From Ectothiorhodospiraceae bacterium (GTDB taxonomy: Bacteria; Pseudomonadota; Gammaproteobacteria; Nitrococcales; Aquisalimonadaceae), in contig SLSJ01000174.1 of assembly GCA_007130525.1 (NCBI GenBank), forward strand, positions 1 to 33,321: a stretch of 33,321 nt of DNA, given 5' to 3'. Below, one piece after another: positions 1 to 13,319 of this stretch. The position numbers and the translations under genes are program-made. The notes under the pieces are model-generated. The model was not told the DNA's origin and ran no database searches. It worked only from the letters and a program-made list of their open reading frames with translations. How positions within the stretch are numbered: position 1 is the first letter of the stretch; each line of letters begins with the position of its first letter.

Positions 1-27
1 ATGCAGGGTTAGGGGTGAGCCTGCCCC

Positions 28-112
28 TGTAGGAGCCGAGCCCTCTCGGCGATGTGACAGCGCCAAGCGCCAAGCGCCAGGACCCCATCGGCCAGGGGGC
101 TGGCCTCCTACA
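28..112. repeat. Inverted pair of REP-like sequences (REPIN-like), GTAG type
   Basis: tgtaggagccgagccctctcggcgatgtgac (28-58) and, on the opposite strand, tgtaggaggccagccccctggccgatggggt (112-82). Each begins (T)GTAGGAG and has an internal hairpin (ccgag/ctcgg; ggccag/ctggcc). Confidence 0.75.
59..79. repeat. Three perfect tandem copies of 7-bp AGCGCCA between the two REP arms
   Basis: agcgcca-agcgcca-agcgcca read directly. Confidence 0.85.
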
Positions 113-122
113 TCGGGGTTAC

Positions 123-3580
<3,458 letters not shown>

Positions 3581-3584
<4 letters not shown>

Positions 3585-3877
3585 CTCTGCCGCCCTGCCG
3601 CGGCCTGATGTTCGGCCGGGGTCATGGCCTGGATAGTCAGGGCATGAATTTCGGTGTCCATCATGGTTCCCAGGGCATCGTAGACGAGGCGGTGCCGCTG
3701 CAGCGGCGACTTGTCACCGAACGCCTCGCTGACCACGAGCACGCGGAAATGGCCCCGGCCGTCGCGGGCGCCCGCATGGCCGATGTGCAGGTGGCTCTCA
3801 TCCTCCAGTTCCAGATGCTCTACGTCCAGGGCGGTACGCAGCCGCTCTTCGATCTGCTCCATGCGCTCCCGGCTCAT
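3581..3877 (-). CDS. BolA family protein
   Basis: 98 aa; BolA-type [43 protein letters not shown]; overlaps next gene by ATGA. Confidence 0.9.
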
Positions 3878-4173
3878 GGCATCACCTTGCGGAACGGCTT
3901 GACCACGACACCTGCATATACGCCGGCCTCGACGTATGGGTCGGCGTTGGCCCAGGCTTCGGCCTCGGCGAGGGAATCGAATTCGGCAATCACCAGGCTG
4001 CCGTGAAAACCGGCCTCGCCCGGGTCCTCGCTATCCACCGCCGGGAACGGCCCGGCCACCAGCAGGCGGCCGTCCGCCTGCAGCGCCCGCAGCCGGTCCA
4101 GGTGAGCGGAGCGCGCCTGCTTGCGCAGTGGCAGACTGTCCTCAACGTCTTCCGAAATAATCGCGTAGTACAT
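3874..4173 (-). CDS. YciI family protein
   Basis: 99 aa from [28 protein letters not shown]...[37 protein letters not shown]; typical YciI pattern. Confidence 0.88.
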   Translation of the reverse strand: MYYAIISEDVEDSLPLRKQARSAHLDRLRALQADGRLLVAGPFPAVDSEDPGEAGFHGSLVIAEFDSLAEAEAWANADPYVEAGVYAGVVVKPFRKVMP

Positions 4174-4354
4174 GGTCGATGCCATCACTCCTGTGCGAGA
4201 CTGCATGTTCGGATTGGCGTCCCGGGCGCGCCGCGGGCGCGACTTCCGGCTGCCTCCGGCCGGAGCCGACTTTAGCATACCGTTGCCGGTGACCGGTTTC
4301 GAACCTCCGAATCCGTGGTTGCCGGGCCGGGTGGTGACAGGGGGTGCCGTCTGC

Positions 4355-4978
4355 ATGACACAGTATTTTGAGATCCATCCGGTGACCCCACAGTTGCGTT
4401 TGCTGAGGCAGGCGGTTCGTATCATTCGCGACGGCGGAGTCGTGGTCTACCCCACGGACACGACCTACGCCCTGGGCTGCGGCATGGGGGAGAAGGCGGC
4501 GATCGAGCGGATCCGCCAGATACGACAACTGGACAAGGGACACAACTTCACCCTCGCCTGTCGGGACCTTGCCGACATCGGCACCTATGCGCGCATCGAG
4601 AAAACCGCATATCGTCTGATCAAGGCGTTTACACCCGGCCCCTATACGTTCGTGCTGCGCGCCACGTCCGAAGTTCCGCGACGGCTGCAACATCCGAAGC
4701 GCAAGACCATCGGCATCCGTGTGCCGGACCATGCGATTGTCCGCGGCTTGCTGGAGGAACTCGGCGAACCGCTGATGACGACCAGTCTGCTGCTCCCGGG
4801 GCAGGACATCCCGTTCACGGAGGCAGCGGACATCCGCGCCCGGCTCGAGGGACAGGTGGATCTCATCATCGACGGTGGCGCCTGCGGGCTGGAGCCGTCC
4901 AGCGTGGTGGATCTCTATGACGGCGTGCCGGTGGTGCTGCGCAAGGGCGCCGGCGACGTGACCGTGTTCGCGGAGTGA
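4355..4978 (+). CDS. YrdC/Sua5-domain protein, YciO-like (L-threonylcarbamoyladenylate synthase family)
   Basis: [55 protein letters not shown] motifs; start at ATG 4355. Confidence 0.9.
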   Translation: MTQYFEIHPVTPQLRLLRQAVRIIRDGGVVVYPTDTTYALGCGMGEKAAIERIRQIRQLDKGHNFTLACRDLADIGTYARIEKTAYRLIKAFTPGPYTFVLRATSEVPRRLQHPKRKTIGIRVPDHAIVRGLLEELGEPLMTTSLLLPGQDIPFTEAADIRARLEGQVDLIIDGGACGLEPSSVVDLYDGVPVVLRKGAGDVTVFAE

Positions 4979-5048
4979 CCGCTGTCCGATTTCTGCCGAT
5001 TCGGCTGTTCTGGGTTATCATCGGCCGCCATATTGCATCGGCGATTGC

Positions 5049-6281
5049 TTGAGGAGAGCGTCTTTGAGTTCGATAGGGTCACGTCAAAGCCGTGTGTTGT
5101 CGGGCATGCGTCCCACCGGTCGTCTGCATCTGGGGCACTACCACGGTGTTCTTAAGAACTGGCTCAGGCTGCAGCAGGAACACGAGTGTTTTTTCTTCGT
5201 CGCCGACTGGCATGCCTTGACCACTCACTACGATGAGCGGGAGATCATTGCCGACAATGTCTGGGAGATGCTGATCGACTGGCTCGCCTGCGGCGTCAAT
5301 CCCGGCCTTGCCCGCGTCTTCATCCAGTCACGCGTGCCCGAGCACGCGGAACTTCACCTGCTGCTCTCCATGATTACGCCGCTGGGCTGGCTCGAGCGTG
5401 TGCCGACCTACAAGGACCAGCAGGAGAGGCTGCGGGAAAAGGATCTCGCCACGTACGGGTTTCTGGGCTATCCGGTGCTGCAATCCGCCGACATTCTCAT
5501 TTACCGTGCCACCTCGGTGCCCGTAGGCGAAGACCAGGTGGCCCATGTGGAGATCACCCGCGAAATCGCCCGGCGGTTCAACCACATGTTCGGCCGTGAG
5601 CCGGATTTCGGGGACAAGGCCCGGGATGCGGCACGCAAGATGGGCAAGAAGAACAACCGCATGTACATGGATCTGCGCCGCAAGTACCAGGAGCAGGGGG
5701 ATCAGGAAGCGCTGGAGGTGGCGAAGGCGCTGGTCGAGGGCCAGCAGAACATTACCCTGGCGGACCGGGAACGGCTGCTTGGCTACCTGGACGGCAGCGG
5801 CGTGGTGATACTGCCGGAACCGCAGGTGCTGCTGACACCGGCCGCGAGGATGCCGGGTCTCGACGGTCAGAAGATGTCCAAGTCTTACGGCAACACCATC
5901 GCCTTGCGCGAGGAACCCGCAGAGGTGGAGAGAAAGATCCGCACCATGCCCACCGATCCGGCCAGGGTCCGGCGCAATGATCCGGGCAACCCGGAAAAGT
6001 GCCCGGTCTGGGAATTTCACAAGATCTATTCCGATCAGGAGACCCGCGACTGGGTCTGGGAAGGGTGCACCACCGCCGGCATTGGATGCCTGGACTGCAA
6101 GAGGCCCGTGATCGAGGCCGTGCAGGCCGAATTGCGGCCCATCCGCGAGCGTGCCCGCGAATACGAACGCGATCCGGAAGCGGTGCGCAGTATAGTTGCC
6201 GACGGCGTCGAGGCGGCGCGCTCCGCGGCCCGGGACACCATGGAGGAGGTGCGTCGGGTCATGGGGCTCGAGTACCGTTGA
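5049..6281 (+). CDS. trpS: Tryptophanyl-tRNA synthetase (long form)
   Basis: SGMRPTGRLHLGHYHGVL (HIGH motif), KMSKSYGN (KMSKS motif). Start uncertain: TTG at 5049 or TTG at 5064 preceded by gaggag. Confidence 0.95.
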   Translation: MRRASLSSIGSRQSRVLSGMRPTGRLHLGHYHGVLKNWLRLQQEHECFFFVADWHALTTHYDEREIIADNVWEMLIDWLACGVNPGLARVFIQSRVPEHAELHLLLSMITPLGWLERVPTYKDQQERLREKDLATYGFLGYPVLQSADILIYRATSVPVGEDQVAHVEITREIARRFNHMFGREPDFGDKARDAARKMGKKNNRMYMDLRRKYQEQGDQEALEVAKALVEGQQNITLADRERLLGYLDGSGVVILPEPQVLLTPAARMPGLDGQKMSKSYGNTIALREEPAEVERKIRTMPTDPARVRRNDPGNPEKCPVWEFHKIYSDQETRDWVWEGCTTAGIGCLDCKRPVIEAVQAELRPIRERAREYERDPEAVRSIVADGVEAARSAARDTMEEVRRVMGLEYR

Positions 6282-6285
6282 CGGG

Positions 6286-7119
6286 ATGGAGGAAGCGGTG
6301 AACGAGCAGCTCACAGCCGAAAGGATGACGCCGGAGGAAGCCGTTGCGGTGACGTCCACGGTCAGGGTGCGCGGTGAGCGGCTGACGGAGTTGCCGCGCG
6401 ATCTCTACATACCGCCGGATGCCCTGGAAGTCTTCCTGGAAGCCTTCGAGGGCCCTCTCGATCTCCTGCTCTACCTGATCCGCAGGCAGAATCTCGATGT
6501 TCGGGATATCCCGATTGCCTCGATCACACGACAGTACATGGAGTATGTGGAGTTGATGAAGGATCTGCGGCTGGAACTCGCCGCCGAGTACCTGGTGATG
6601 GCCGCGGTGCTGGCGGAAATCAAGTCGCGCATATTGCTGCCCCGGCCGGTGCAGGCCGAGGAGGAGGACGAGGATCCCCGCGCCGAACTGGTCCGCCGCC
6701 TGCAGGAATACGAACGCTACAAGACGGCCGCCGAGAACATGGACTCCCTGCCGCGGATGGGGCGCGACCTGTTCGGCGCATCCGCATGTTCCCGCGGCAT
6801 GGAGGCCGGACGGCGGGAGCCGGAGGTCAGCCTGCAGGAACTGCTGGCGGCACTGGCCGACGTCATGGCCCGCGCCGAAATGTTCTCTCATCATCACGTT
6901 CAGCGGGAGACGCTGTCCGTGCGGGAGCGGATGAGCCAGACACTCGAACGACTCAGCGCCGATTCCTTCACCCAGTTCCACGACCTGCTTCGGCCCGAGG
7001 AGGGCAGACGCGGCATCGTGGTCAGCTTCCTGGCTCTGCTGGAACTGATCAAGGAGGCGCTGGTGGAACTGGTTCAGTCCGAGCCGTTCGCTCCAATCTA
7101 TGTGCGGGCCCGGGCGTAA
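6286..7119 (+). CDS. scpA: Segregation and condensation protein A
   Basis: FEGPLDLLLYLIRRQNLDVRDIPIASITRQYMEYV; adjacent to scpB. GTG 6298 with upstream ggagga is an alternative start. Confidence 0.94.
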   Translation: MEEAVNEQLTAERMTPEEAVAVTSTVRVRGERLTELPRDLYIPPDALEVFLEAFEGPLDLLLYLIRRQNLDVRDIPIASITRQYMEYVELMKDLRLELAAEYLVMAAVLAEIKSRILLPRPVQAEEEDEDPRAELVRRLQEYERYKTAAENMDSLPRMGRDLFGASACSRGMEAGRREPEVSLQELLAALADVMARAEMFSHHHVQRETLSVRERMSQTLERLSADSFTQFHDLLRPEEGRRGIVVSFLALLELIKEALVELVQSEPFAPIYVRARA

Positions 7120-7219
7120 TGAGCGCGCAATCTCCGGCGTACCGCGCCTAACGTTTCAACGCCGGGCCAGGAGGACTCCGATTCTTGCGGATTTTGCATT
7201 CAACCCCGGACCTTGAACG

Positions 7220-7852
7220 TTGAACGATTCTCCACCGCTCAAGCATATCCTCGAAGCGGCGCTCCTCGCCGCCGGCGGGCCGTTGTCCCTGGATCACATG
7301 CAGACGCTGTTCGCGCCCGGTAGCGTGCCGGACAAGACGGCGCTGCGCGGCGCGCTGGCGCAGTTGCAGCAGGATTACCACGGGCGTGGTGTGGAACTGG
7401 TGGAGGTGGGTGGCGGCTGGCGAATCCAGGTCCCGGCGTCGATGGCTCCGTGGGTGTCCAGGCTCTGGGAGGAGAAGCCGGGTCGGTACTCGAGGGCGCT
7501 GCTGGAGACACTGGCCATTATCGCCTACCGGCAGCCCGTGACCCGGGGGGAAATCGAGGAGATCCGCGGGGTAAGCGTCAGCACCTCGATCATGCGCACC
7601 CTCCAGGAACGAGGCTGGGTCCGGACTCTCGGGCATCGCGACGTGCCGGGTCGGCCGGCCATGTACGGGACTACCCGGGCCTTCCTCGATCACTTCAATC
7701 TCAAGAGCCTGGACCAGTTGCCGTCGCTGGCCGAACTGCGTGACCTGGACGAGATTCACCCGGAACTCGACCTGAAGTTTCCGGAGGACGCGGCGCCGGA
7801 GGCGAAGTCTCCGGACGGTGCCGTCATCGGCGAAGATCCCCAGGAGCGCTGA
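7220..7852 (+). CDS. scpB: SMC-Scp complex subunit ScpB
   Basis: LETLAIIAYRQPVTRGEIEEIRGVSVSTSIMRTLQERGWV winged-helix signature; TTG start. Confidence 0.94.
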   Translation: MNDSPPLKHILEAALLAAGGPLSLDHMQTLFAPGSVPDKTALRGALAQLQQDYHGRGVELVEVGGGWRIQVPASMAPWVSRLWEEKPGRYSRALLETLAIIAYRQPVTRGEIEEIRGVSVSTSIMRTLQERGWVRTLGHRDVPGRPAMYGTTRAFLDHFNLKSLDQLPSLAELRDLDEIHPELDLKFPEDAAPEAKSPDGAVIGEDPQER

Positions 7853-7998
7853 GTACTGTCGTGGGGGCAACCGGGTCGCTTCCCCGCCGTCGCGCTGCCC
7901 GGCTTGTGCCCATGGCAGGCGCGCTGTGGAATCGGAACGGGTACAATGCGACCTGACCTCTCAGGCGGAGCTGCGCGAATCTCCCAGTGTCATTCCAA

Positions 7999-8841
7999 AT
8001 GGACGAAAAGCTTCAGAAGGTTCTTGCCCGAGCCGGTTACGGGTCCCGCCGCCAGATCGAACAGTGGATCGCGGAGGGACGCGTGCAGGTCAACGGCGAG
8101 CCGGCGCGCCTGGGTGACCGGGTCACCGGCACCGAGCGGATACGCTGCAACGGGCGGCTGGTGCCCCGGGAGAAGCTTGCGGGCAGCCAGCGCAAGGTAC
8201 TCATGTATCACAAGCCGGTGGGCGAAATGAGCACGCGGCACGATCCGGAAGGCCGCACTACGGTATTCAACGCCCTGCCCGGGCTCGGCTCCGGTCGCTG
8301 GATCAGCATCGGCCGGCTGGATCTCAATACCCTGGGTCTGCTGCTGTTCACCAACGATGGCGAACTTGCCAATGCGCTGATGCATCCTTCCCGGGCGGTG
8401 GAACGCGAGTATGCCGTGCGCGTGTTCGGCGAGGTCGACCAGGCCATGCTGCAGCGGCTGCAGACCGGTGTGGAACTGGAGGACGGCACCGCAGCCTTCG
8501 ACTCCGTGGTCGCCGGGGGTGGCGATCGCGAAGGCGGTAATCAATGGTTTCACGTGGTGCTTCGCGAGGGGCGTCGCCGCGAGGTACGCCGATTGTGGGA
8601 GTCCCAGGGTGTGCAGGTCAGTCGCCTGATCCGGGTACGCTACGGCCCCATCAGGCTGCCCAGGGACCTGCCCCGGGGCAAATGGCGGTTTCTCAAACCC
8701 GAGCAGGTGGACGCGCTGGCCCGTGCGGCCGGATTGGCCGAGGCGTCCCGACCGGAGCCGTCCCTGCACCGGCACACGCGGGCGCGGGGCAAGGCGAGGG
8801 CGGGGCGCAAGCCGGGCGCCGGGAAGGTCAGGAAGGCATGA
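7999..8841 (+). CDS. rluB: 23S rRNA pseudouridine synthase, RluB-type
   Basis: S4 domain ([31 protein letters not shown]), [27 protein letters not shown] catalytic region, [10 protein letters not shown]; basic tail. GTG 7987 alternative start. Confidence 0.93.
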   Translation: MDEKLQKVLARAGYGSRRQIEQWIAEGRVQVNGEPARLGDRVTGTERIRCNGRLVPREKLAGSQRKVLMYHKPVGEMSTRHDPEGRTTVFNALPGLGSGRWISIGRLDLNTLGLLLFTNDGELANALMHPSRAVEREYAVRVFGEVDQAMLQRLQTGVELEDGTAAFDSVVAGGGDREGGNQWFHVVLREGRRREVRRLWESQGVQVSRLIRVRYGPIRLPRDLPRGKWRFLKPEQVDALARAAGLAEASRPEPSLHRHTRARGKARAGRKPGAGKVRKA

Positions 8842-9557
8842 TGTCGCGGCCGGCGCCACGGGCGCGGGAACGAACACCGGACACCGAGCGTCGAACCATG
8901 TCCCGGGTCGATCTCCAGAGCATCTATCGCGAACTGCTGGACTGGTGCGGCCCCCGGCACTGGTGGCCCGCGGAGCACGGTTTCGAGGTCGTCGTGGGCG
9001 CGGTTCTTACCCAGAATACGGCCTGGGGCAATGTCGAAAAGGCGCTGGATCGGCTTCGTGACCGGGATCTGCTGGATCCGGCCGCCATGCTGGCCGAAAG
9101 TCACGAGGGCCTGGCCGAAGCCATTCGTCCGGCCGGCTACTACAACCTCAAGGCAAAGCGGCTACGAAACCTGGTTTCCACCCTGCACGCCGATGGCGGA
9201 CTGTCGGCATGGGACGGCATGGCCACACCGCGGTTGCGCGAGCGGCTGCTCGCTGTCAATGGGGTCGGCGAGGAGACGGCCGACTCGATTCTGCTGTATG
9301 TCTTCCGCCGGCCCGTATTCGTGATAGACGCCTATACCCGGCGCGTCTTCGGGAGGCTCGGTCTGGTTCGCGGTGATGAGCCCTATCGCGCGCTCGCTGA
9401 CATGTTCGAGAGCGAACTGGGCCCGGACGAAGCGCTCTACAACGAATACCATGCGCTGATCGTGGCCCTGGGAAATCGCGTGTGCCGGCCGAAACCGTTC
9501 TGCGGGCGCTGTCCGCTCGCGCACTGCTGCGACTGGATCAGGAACGCATCCTCCTGA
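8838..9557 (+). CDS. Endonuclease III-like HhH-GPD DNA glycosylase with 4Fe-4S loop
   Basis: [60 protein letters not shown]-x6-C-x2-C-x5-C at C-terminus. ATG 8838 overlaps the rluB stop; 8898 is an alternative. Confidence 0.88.
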   Translation: MMSRPAPRARERTPDTERRTMSRVDLQSIYRELLDWCGPRHWWPAEHGFEVVVGAVLTQNTAWGNVEKALDRLRDRDLLDPAAMLAESHEGLAEAIRPAGYYNLKAKRLRNLVSTLHADGGLSAWDGMATPRLRERLLAVNGVGEETADSILLYVFRRPVFVIDAYTRRVFGRLGLVRGDEPYRALADMFESELGPDEALYNEYHALIVALGNRVCRPKPFCGRCPLAHCCDWIRNASS

Positions 9558-9592
9558 CCCCGGTGAACGGCGCCCCCGGGGCGCGCAGGAGC

Positions 9593-9625
9593 CCAAAAGC
9601 AAACGCCCCGTCGATACGGGGCGTT
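9593..9625 (-). terminator. Rho-independent terminator for the minus-strand gene ending at 9657
   Basis: Minus strand: aacgccccg-tatcga-cggggcgtt stem followed by tgctttt; perfect 9-bp stem. Confidence 0.85.
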
Positions 9626-9656
9626 GGTTGGCGCGTTTCGATGTGTTGCCGGCGCT

Positions 9657-10109
9657 TCAGCGACCTCTTCCGTTGACTTCCTTGCCCTGGACACTGTGGC
9701 GGATGCGGACCACGGATTTTTCCAGTTCCGGCGGCACTTCCAGCGAAGAGTCCAGCATGATGACCAGCCGGCGCACCTGGTCGTCGCGGTCGAGTATGCG
9801 CGCCAGGGCTTTCTGGATGCTGGGTTTCTGCAGGGAAGGTCCCATGTCCCGCAGCAGATAGATGCCGTAGTGCCTGCTGGCGGCAATGTAACTGAGCGCA
9901 TCGCCGATGGTGCGGGTCTGGGGTATGAAGATCCGCTCCGTGCCCAGCCTGTACAGACCGTCGTCCTGTGACCAGCCGTAGACCGCCTTCCCTGTGGTCA
10001 GGGTCAGGTGCTTGAAGACATCGAAAAGGCGCTCCGGCTGCTCGGTTTCCAGGGCCGCGAGCCGGAAATCGGATTCGATCACGTTGGAAAGACTTAGGCT
10101 GTCGACCAT
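9657..10109 (-). CDS. Uncharacterised protein resembling the N-terminal domain of Ycf46-type AAA+ ATPases, without the ATPase module
   Basis: FRLAALETEQPERLFDVFKHLTLTTGKAVYGWSQDDGLYRLG...DALSYIAASRHYGIYLLRDMGPSLQKPSIQKALARILDRDDQVRRLVIMLDSSLEVPPELEKSV; no Walker motifs; own terminator. Confidence 0.65.
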   Translation of the reverse strand: MVDSLSLSNVIESDFRLAALETEQPERLFDVFKHLTLTTGKAVYGWSQDDGLYRLGTERIFIPQTRTIGDALSYIAASRHYGIYLLRDMGPSLQKPSIQKALARILDRDDQVRRLVIMLDSSLEVPPELEKSVVRIRHSVQGKEVNGRGR

Positions 10110-10228
10110 AACTTGATATCCCGGAATGTTATTGTGTCGGCTGCGTTGCCCACGCCTCAAACACTAGGCGGCGCGGGGGCGAGGTGCCGTGATACAGGTC
10201 ACAGTGCGACCGTGCCTGGGTCACGGCT

Positions 10229-11023
10229 TCAGCCGGAGTTCTCAAGTGCGAGTCGCCGTCCATGCAGTCCGGCTCCGGTAGGCCCGATCATATACAGATA
10301 GCATGGCACCAGGTCCCTTGCCTGTCGTAGTGTACCCGGATTTTCAGCGGGGTAGGCCTGTTTTCGCATGGCCGTGTTCACCGGCCCCGGGTCAAAGCTG
10401 TTCACCCGAATGCTGCTGTCCGCACCGAGTTCGGCGGCCAGGGTTTCCATCATGATCTCCAGCGCCCCGTTGGCTACCCCGTAGGCGCCCCAGAAGGCAT
10501 GGCCGCGACGGCCGGTGCGATCGCTGGTGAATATGATCCGGGCGTCATCGGATCGTGCCAGCAACGGCATGCAGGCCTGGGTCAACAGCAGCGGCGCGTT
10601 GATATTGACGTGCAGGGTTCGGGCCCAGATTTCCGGGTCATAATGTTGAAGCGGTGCGAGTTTGCCCAGCATCGCAGCGTTGTGAACCAGCGCGTCCAGA
10701 CGTCCGAACTGCTGATGCAGCGCCGTCGACAGTTCCATGAACTCAGCGGGACCGACGCCTTCCAGGTTCATGGGGTGGATGACCGGTTCGGCAGCGCCCG
10801 CCTCGGTGATCTCGTCATAGAGCGTTTCCAGGCGTTTCAGGTTCTTGTCCAGCAGAATCACCGTGGCTCCGGCTTCGGCGCAGCCGGCCGAGACGGCACG
10901 GCCAATGCCGTTGGCCGCTCCCGTGATCAGCACGATCCGGCCGGCAAGGCTGTCCGGTGGTGGCTGGTAATCCAGCGGTACGGTCGCCGGCTGACCGAGT
11001 TCGGTGAATTCGTCTTTGCTCAT
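10229..11023 (-). CDS. SDR family oxidoreductase, YciK-like
   Basis: TGAANGIGRA nucleotide-binding motif, HNAA, GAYGVANGALEIMMETLAAEL; the expected YxxxK reads YxxxN. Confidence 0.88.
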   Translation of the reverse strand: MSKDEFTELGQPATVPLDYQPPPDSLAGRIVLITGAANGIGRAVSAGCAEAGATVILLDKNLKRLETLYDEITEAGAAEPVIHPMNLEGVGPAEFMELSTALHQQFGRLDALVHNAAMLGKLAPLQHYDPEIWARTLHVNINAPLLLTQACMPLLARSDDARIIFTSDRTGRRGHAFWGAYGVANGALEIMMETLAAELGADSSIRVNSFDPGPVNTAMRKQAYPAENPGTLRQARDLVPCYLYMIGPTGAGLHGRRLALENSG

Positions 11024-11026
11024 GGC

Positions 11027-11872
11027 CTATCCTGCCCGACGGTTTCGGCGCGCTGTGCGCCAGGCGATCCACAGCTTGCGGATCGGTGTGAGTTCCAGGC
11101 CTCGCTCCAGCAAGGGGTAGTCCTCGGCCGCCATCTCCCGGAGCAGGGCGCGGGCGAGGGCGATTCGTACCAGCCCGAAGCGCTGGGCCCGCCGGTCCTC
11201 CGCCGGCAGTGCCTGCTCCGCCTCGCTGAAAAATGCCTCGACGCGCCGCGCCTGTTCTGCGAGTAATTTCCTTGTCGCTGTCGCCGTGCCCCGCTGCAGC
11301 AATTCGTCGGCGCTCAACCCGGCCGCTGCCAGTTCATTCTCGGGAATGTGGCAGCGGCCGCGCTCCGCGTGCGCGCGGACATCCCGCAGCAGGCGAAACA
11401 GGGCCAGCCCCATGCCGAGGTGGTGGCCGAAGCGCACGGTACCGCGGTTTCCGTAGCCGCAGATCTCCACTGACAGGTGCGCCAGTGCGCCGCCGGTGCG
11501 ATGGCAGTATGTCGACAAGCCATCGAAGTCCGGGTAGGAGCCGTATTCCAGGTCCATGGCGCTGCCCTCCACCATGTTCCGGAAGGGTTCGAACGATAGA
11601 TCGTGTCCTTCCATCGCGGTTGACAGCGCCCGGGTTGCCGGGTGCCGGGGCTGCCCGGCAAACGCCCGATCCAGTTCCTCGCGCCACCAATTGAGCTTGA
11701 CCGCGCCCACGGCCGGGTCGGATACCTCCATCGGAACCGCCATGATCTCCGCGAAACAGGCATGGGCGGCGAGCAGGCCGTCTCGTGCCGCCGGCCACGC
11801 GAAGCGCAGGGCATAGTGGAGTTCCGATCCCGGTGGAGCAACCCGGCTGCGGCAGTATTCGAGCGGTTCCAT
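11027..11872 (-). CDS. Squalene/phytoene synthase family protein (NDUFAF6-like, COG1562 type)
   Basis: EYCRSRVAPPGSELHYALRF, VGAVKLNWWREELDRAF, LLRDVRAHAERGRCHIPENEL. Confidence 0.82.
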   Translation of the reverse strand: MEPLEYCRSRVAPPGSELHYALRFAWPAARDGLLAAHACFAEIMAVPMEVSDPAVGAVKLNWWREELDRAFAGQPRHPATRALSTAMEGHDLSFEPFRNMVEGSAMDLEYGSYPDFDGLSTYCHRTGGALAHLSVEICGYGNRGTVRFGHHLGMGLALFRLLRDVRAHAERGRCHIPENELAAAGLSADELLQRGTATATRKLLAEQARRVEAFFSEAEQALPAEDRRAQRFGLVRIALARALLREMAAEDYPLLERGLELTPIRKLWIAWRTARRNRRAG

Positions 11873-11984
11873 GGTTTCGTGGTCCGGGCCCGGTCGCCGA
11901 TGCGGGCGACGAGTGGCGGCATACACTAGTGTCGTGTCTCACAAACATCTTTGCACTCTGCGCGCATCGGTTGCAGGGTCCCGT

Positions 11985-13304
11985 TCAGTCGTCCCGGCCA
12001 TTGCCGTCGTCATCGCCGATCAGCGGCGCCCGTACCCCTTTCTCCAGCGGCTCCATGACGTCAAGCGCCTTGCGCGGTCGCAGGCCCAGTTCGGTGAAAC
12101 GACGTGCGCCCGGCAGAACCTGCCGCTCCAGCGAACCGACAGCCTTGTTGTAGTTGTCCACGCTGCTGCCCAGGCTGCGTCCAAGTTTCTGCAGGTGTGC
12201 GGTGAAGGTGACCACCCGATCGTACAGGGCCTCGCCCAGCGACCGGATCTTTTCGGCGCTTTCGGCCACTGTCTCCTGCTGCCAGCCGAAGGCCACCGCC
12301 CGCAGCAGGGCCACCAGGCTGGTGGGCGTGGCGATGATGACACGCTGGCCGAGGGCGTCCTCCATCAGGGCGCGGTCGCGATCCTGTGCCGCGGCCAGGA
12401 ATTGTTCGCCGGGAATGAACAGCACCACGAAGTCCGGTGTATTGCTGAACTGCTGCCAGTAACTCTTCGAGGCCAGTTCACGAACCCGTTCGCGCACCTT
12501 GCGTGCGTGACGGTCCAGCGCCAGGTCGCGGCTATGGTCATCCACCGCTTCCACTGCCTCCAGGTAGGCGTCCAGGGGCGTCTTGGCATCGATGATCACC
12601 TGCCGGCCGTTGGGCATGCTCACAACCATGTCCGGCCGCTGCACCGCACCCTCCGCCCGGACGCTGGTCTGCTCCTCGAAATCACAGTGTTCGACCATGC
12701 CGGCAAGCTCGGCCAGGCGGCGCAGCGTCATCTCTCCCCAGCGGCCACGGACCTCCGGCCGCCGCAGGGCCTTCACCAGGTTTCGGGTCTCGGCCTGCAG
12801 TTCACCGTGGGCGCGGGCCATGCCCGTCAGGTGGCGTTCCAGGTCGCCATAGGCTTTCTGCCGGTCGCGTTCCATGTGGCGGATCTGTTCCTCGGTCCGC
12901 TTCAGGGCCTCGCCAATGGGCTTCACCAGCGATTCAACCGCCTTCTCGCGCTCGCTCAATTCGGCTTTCGCCTGCAACTGGTGCTGTTGCAGCCGCTCGC
13001 GGGCCAGGCGCAGGAATTCCTCATTGTTGTTGCGCAGCGCTTCCGAAGACAGCGCGCTGAAGCTCTGGGAGAGCTGCTCGCGGGCTTCGGCGAAGGCGGT
13101 CTTGCGTTCCTCCGCGACCCGCCGTTCCGCATCCAGGTCGCTTTGCAGTGCCGCATTCTGCTGCTCCAGTTGGCGGATGCGGCGCAGACCGTGGACATAC
13201 GCCGCCAGCCCGCCGGCGGCGGCTGCGAGAACGGCAACAAGGCCCAGGAGCAGAAACTGGCCGGCGGTCAAGGCTATGTCCATGTTGATCCTCATGCACT
13301 CCAA
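11985..13304 (-). CDS. rmuC: DNA recombination protein RmuC
   Basis: N-terminal TM, coiled coil, then VRGRWGEMTLRRLAELAGM, IIDAKTPLDAYLEA, FVVLFIPGEQFLAAA, IIATPTSLVALLRAVAFGWQQE; start could be a few codons downstream. Confidence 0.94.
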   Translation of the reverse strand: MECMRINMDIALTAGQFLLLGLVAVLAAAAGGLAAYVHGLRRIRQLEQQNAALQSDLDAERRVAEERKTAFAEAREQLSQSFSALSSEALRNNNEEFLRLARERLQQHQLQAKAELSEREKAVESLVKPIGEALKRTEEQIRHMERDRQKAYGDLERHLTGMARAHGELQAETRNLVKALRRPEVRGRWGEMTLRRLAELAGMVEHCDFEEQTSVRAEGAVQRPDMVVSMPNGRQVIIDAKTPLDAYLEAVEAVDDHSRDLALDRHARKVRERVRELASKSYWQQFSNTPDFVVLFIPGEQFLAAAQDRDRALMEDALGQRVIIATPTSLVALLRAVAFGWQQETVAESAEKIRSLGEALYDRVVTFTAHLQKLGRSLGSSVDNYNKAVGSLERQVLPGARRFTELGLRPRKALDVMEPLEKGVRAPLIGDDDGNGRDD

Positions 13305-13319
13305 CGGGACGGCTGTCGG

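Noticed and set aside
11923-11932. ACACTAGTGT palindrome upstream of the squalene-synthase-like gene
   Set aside because: Short palindrome with no matching partner or repeat context found; could be a regulator site but unsupported.
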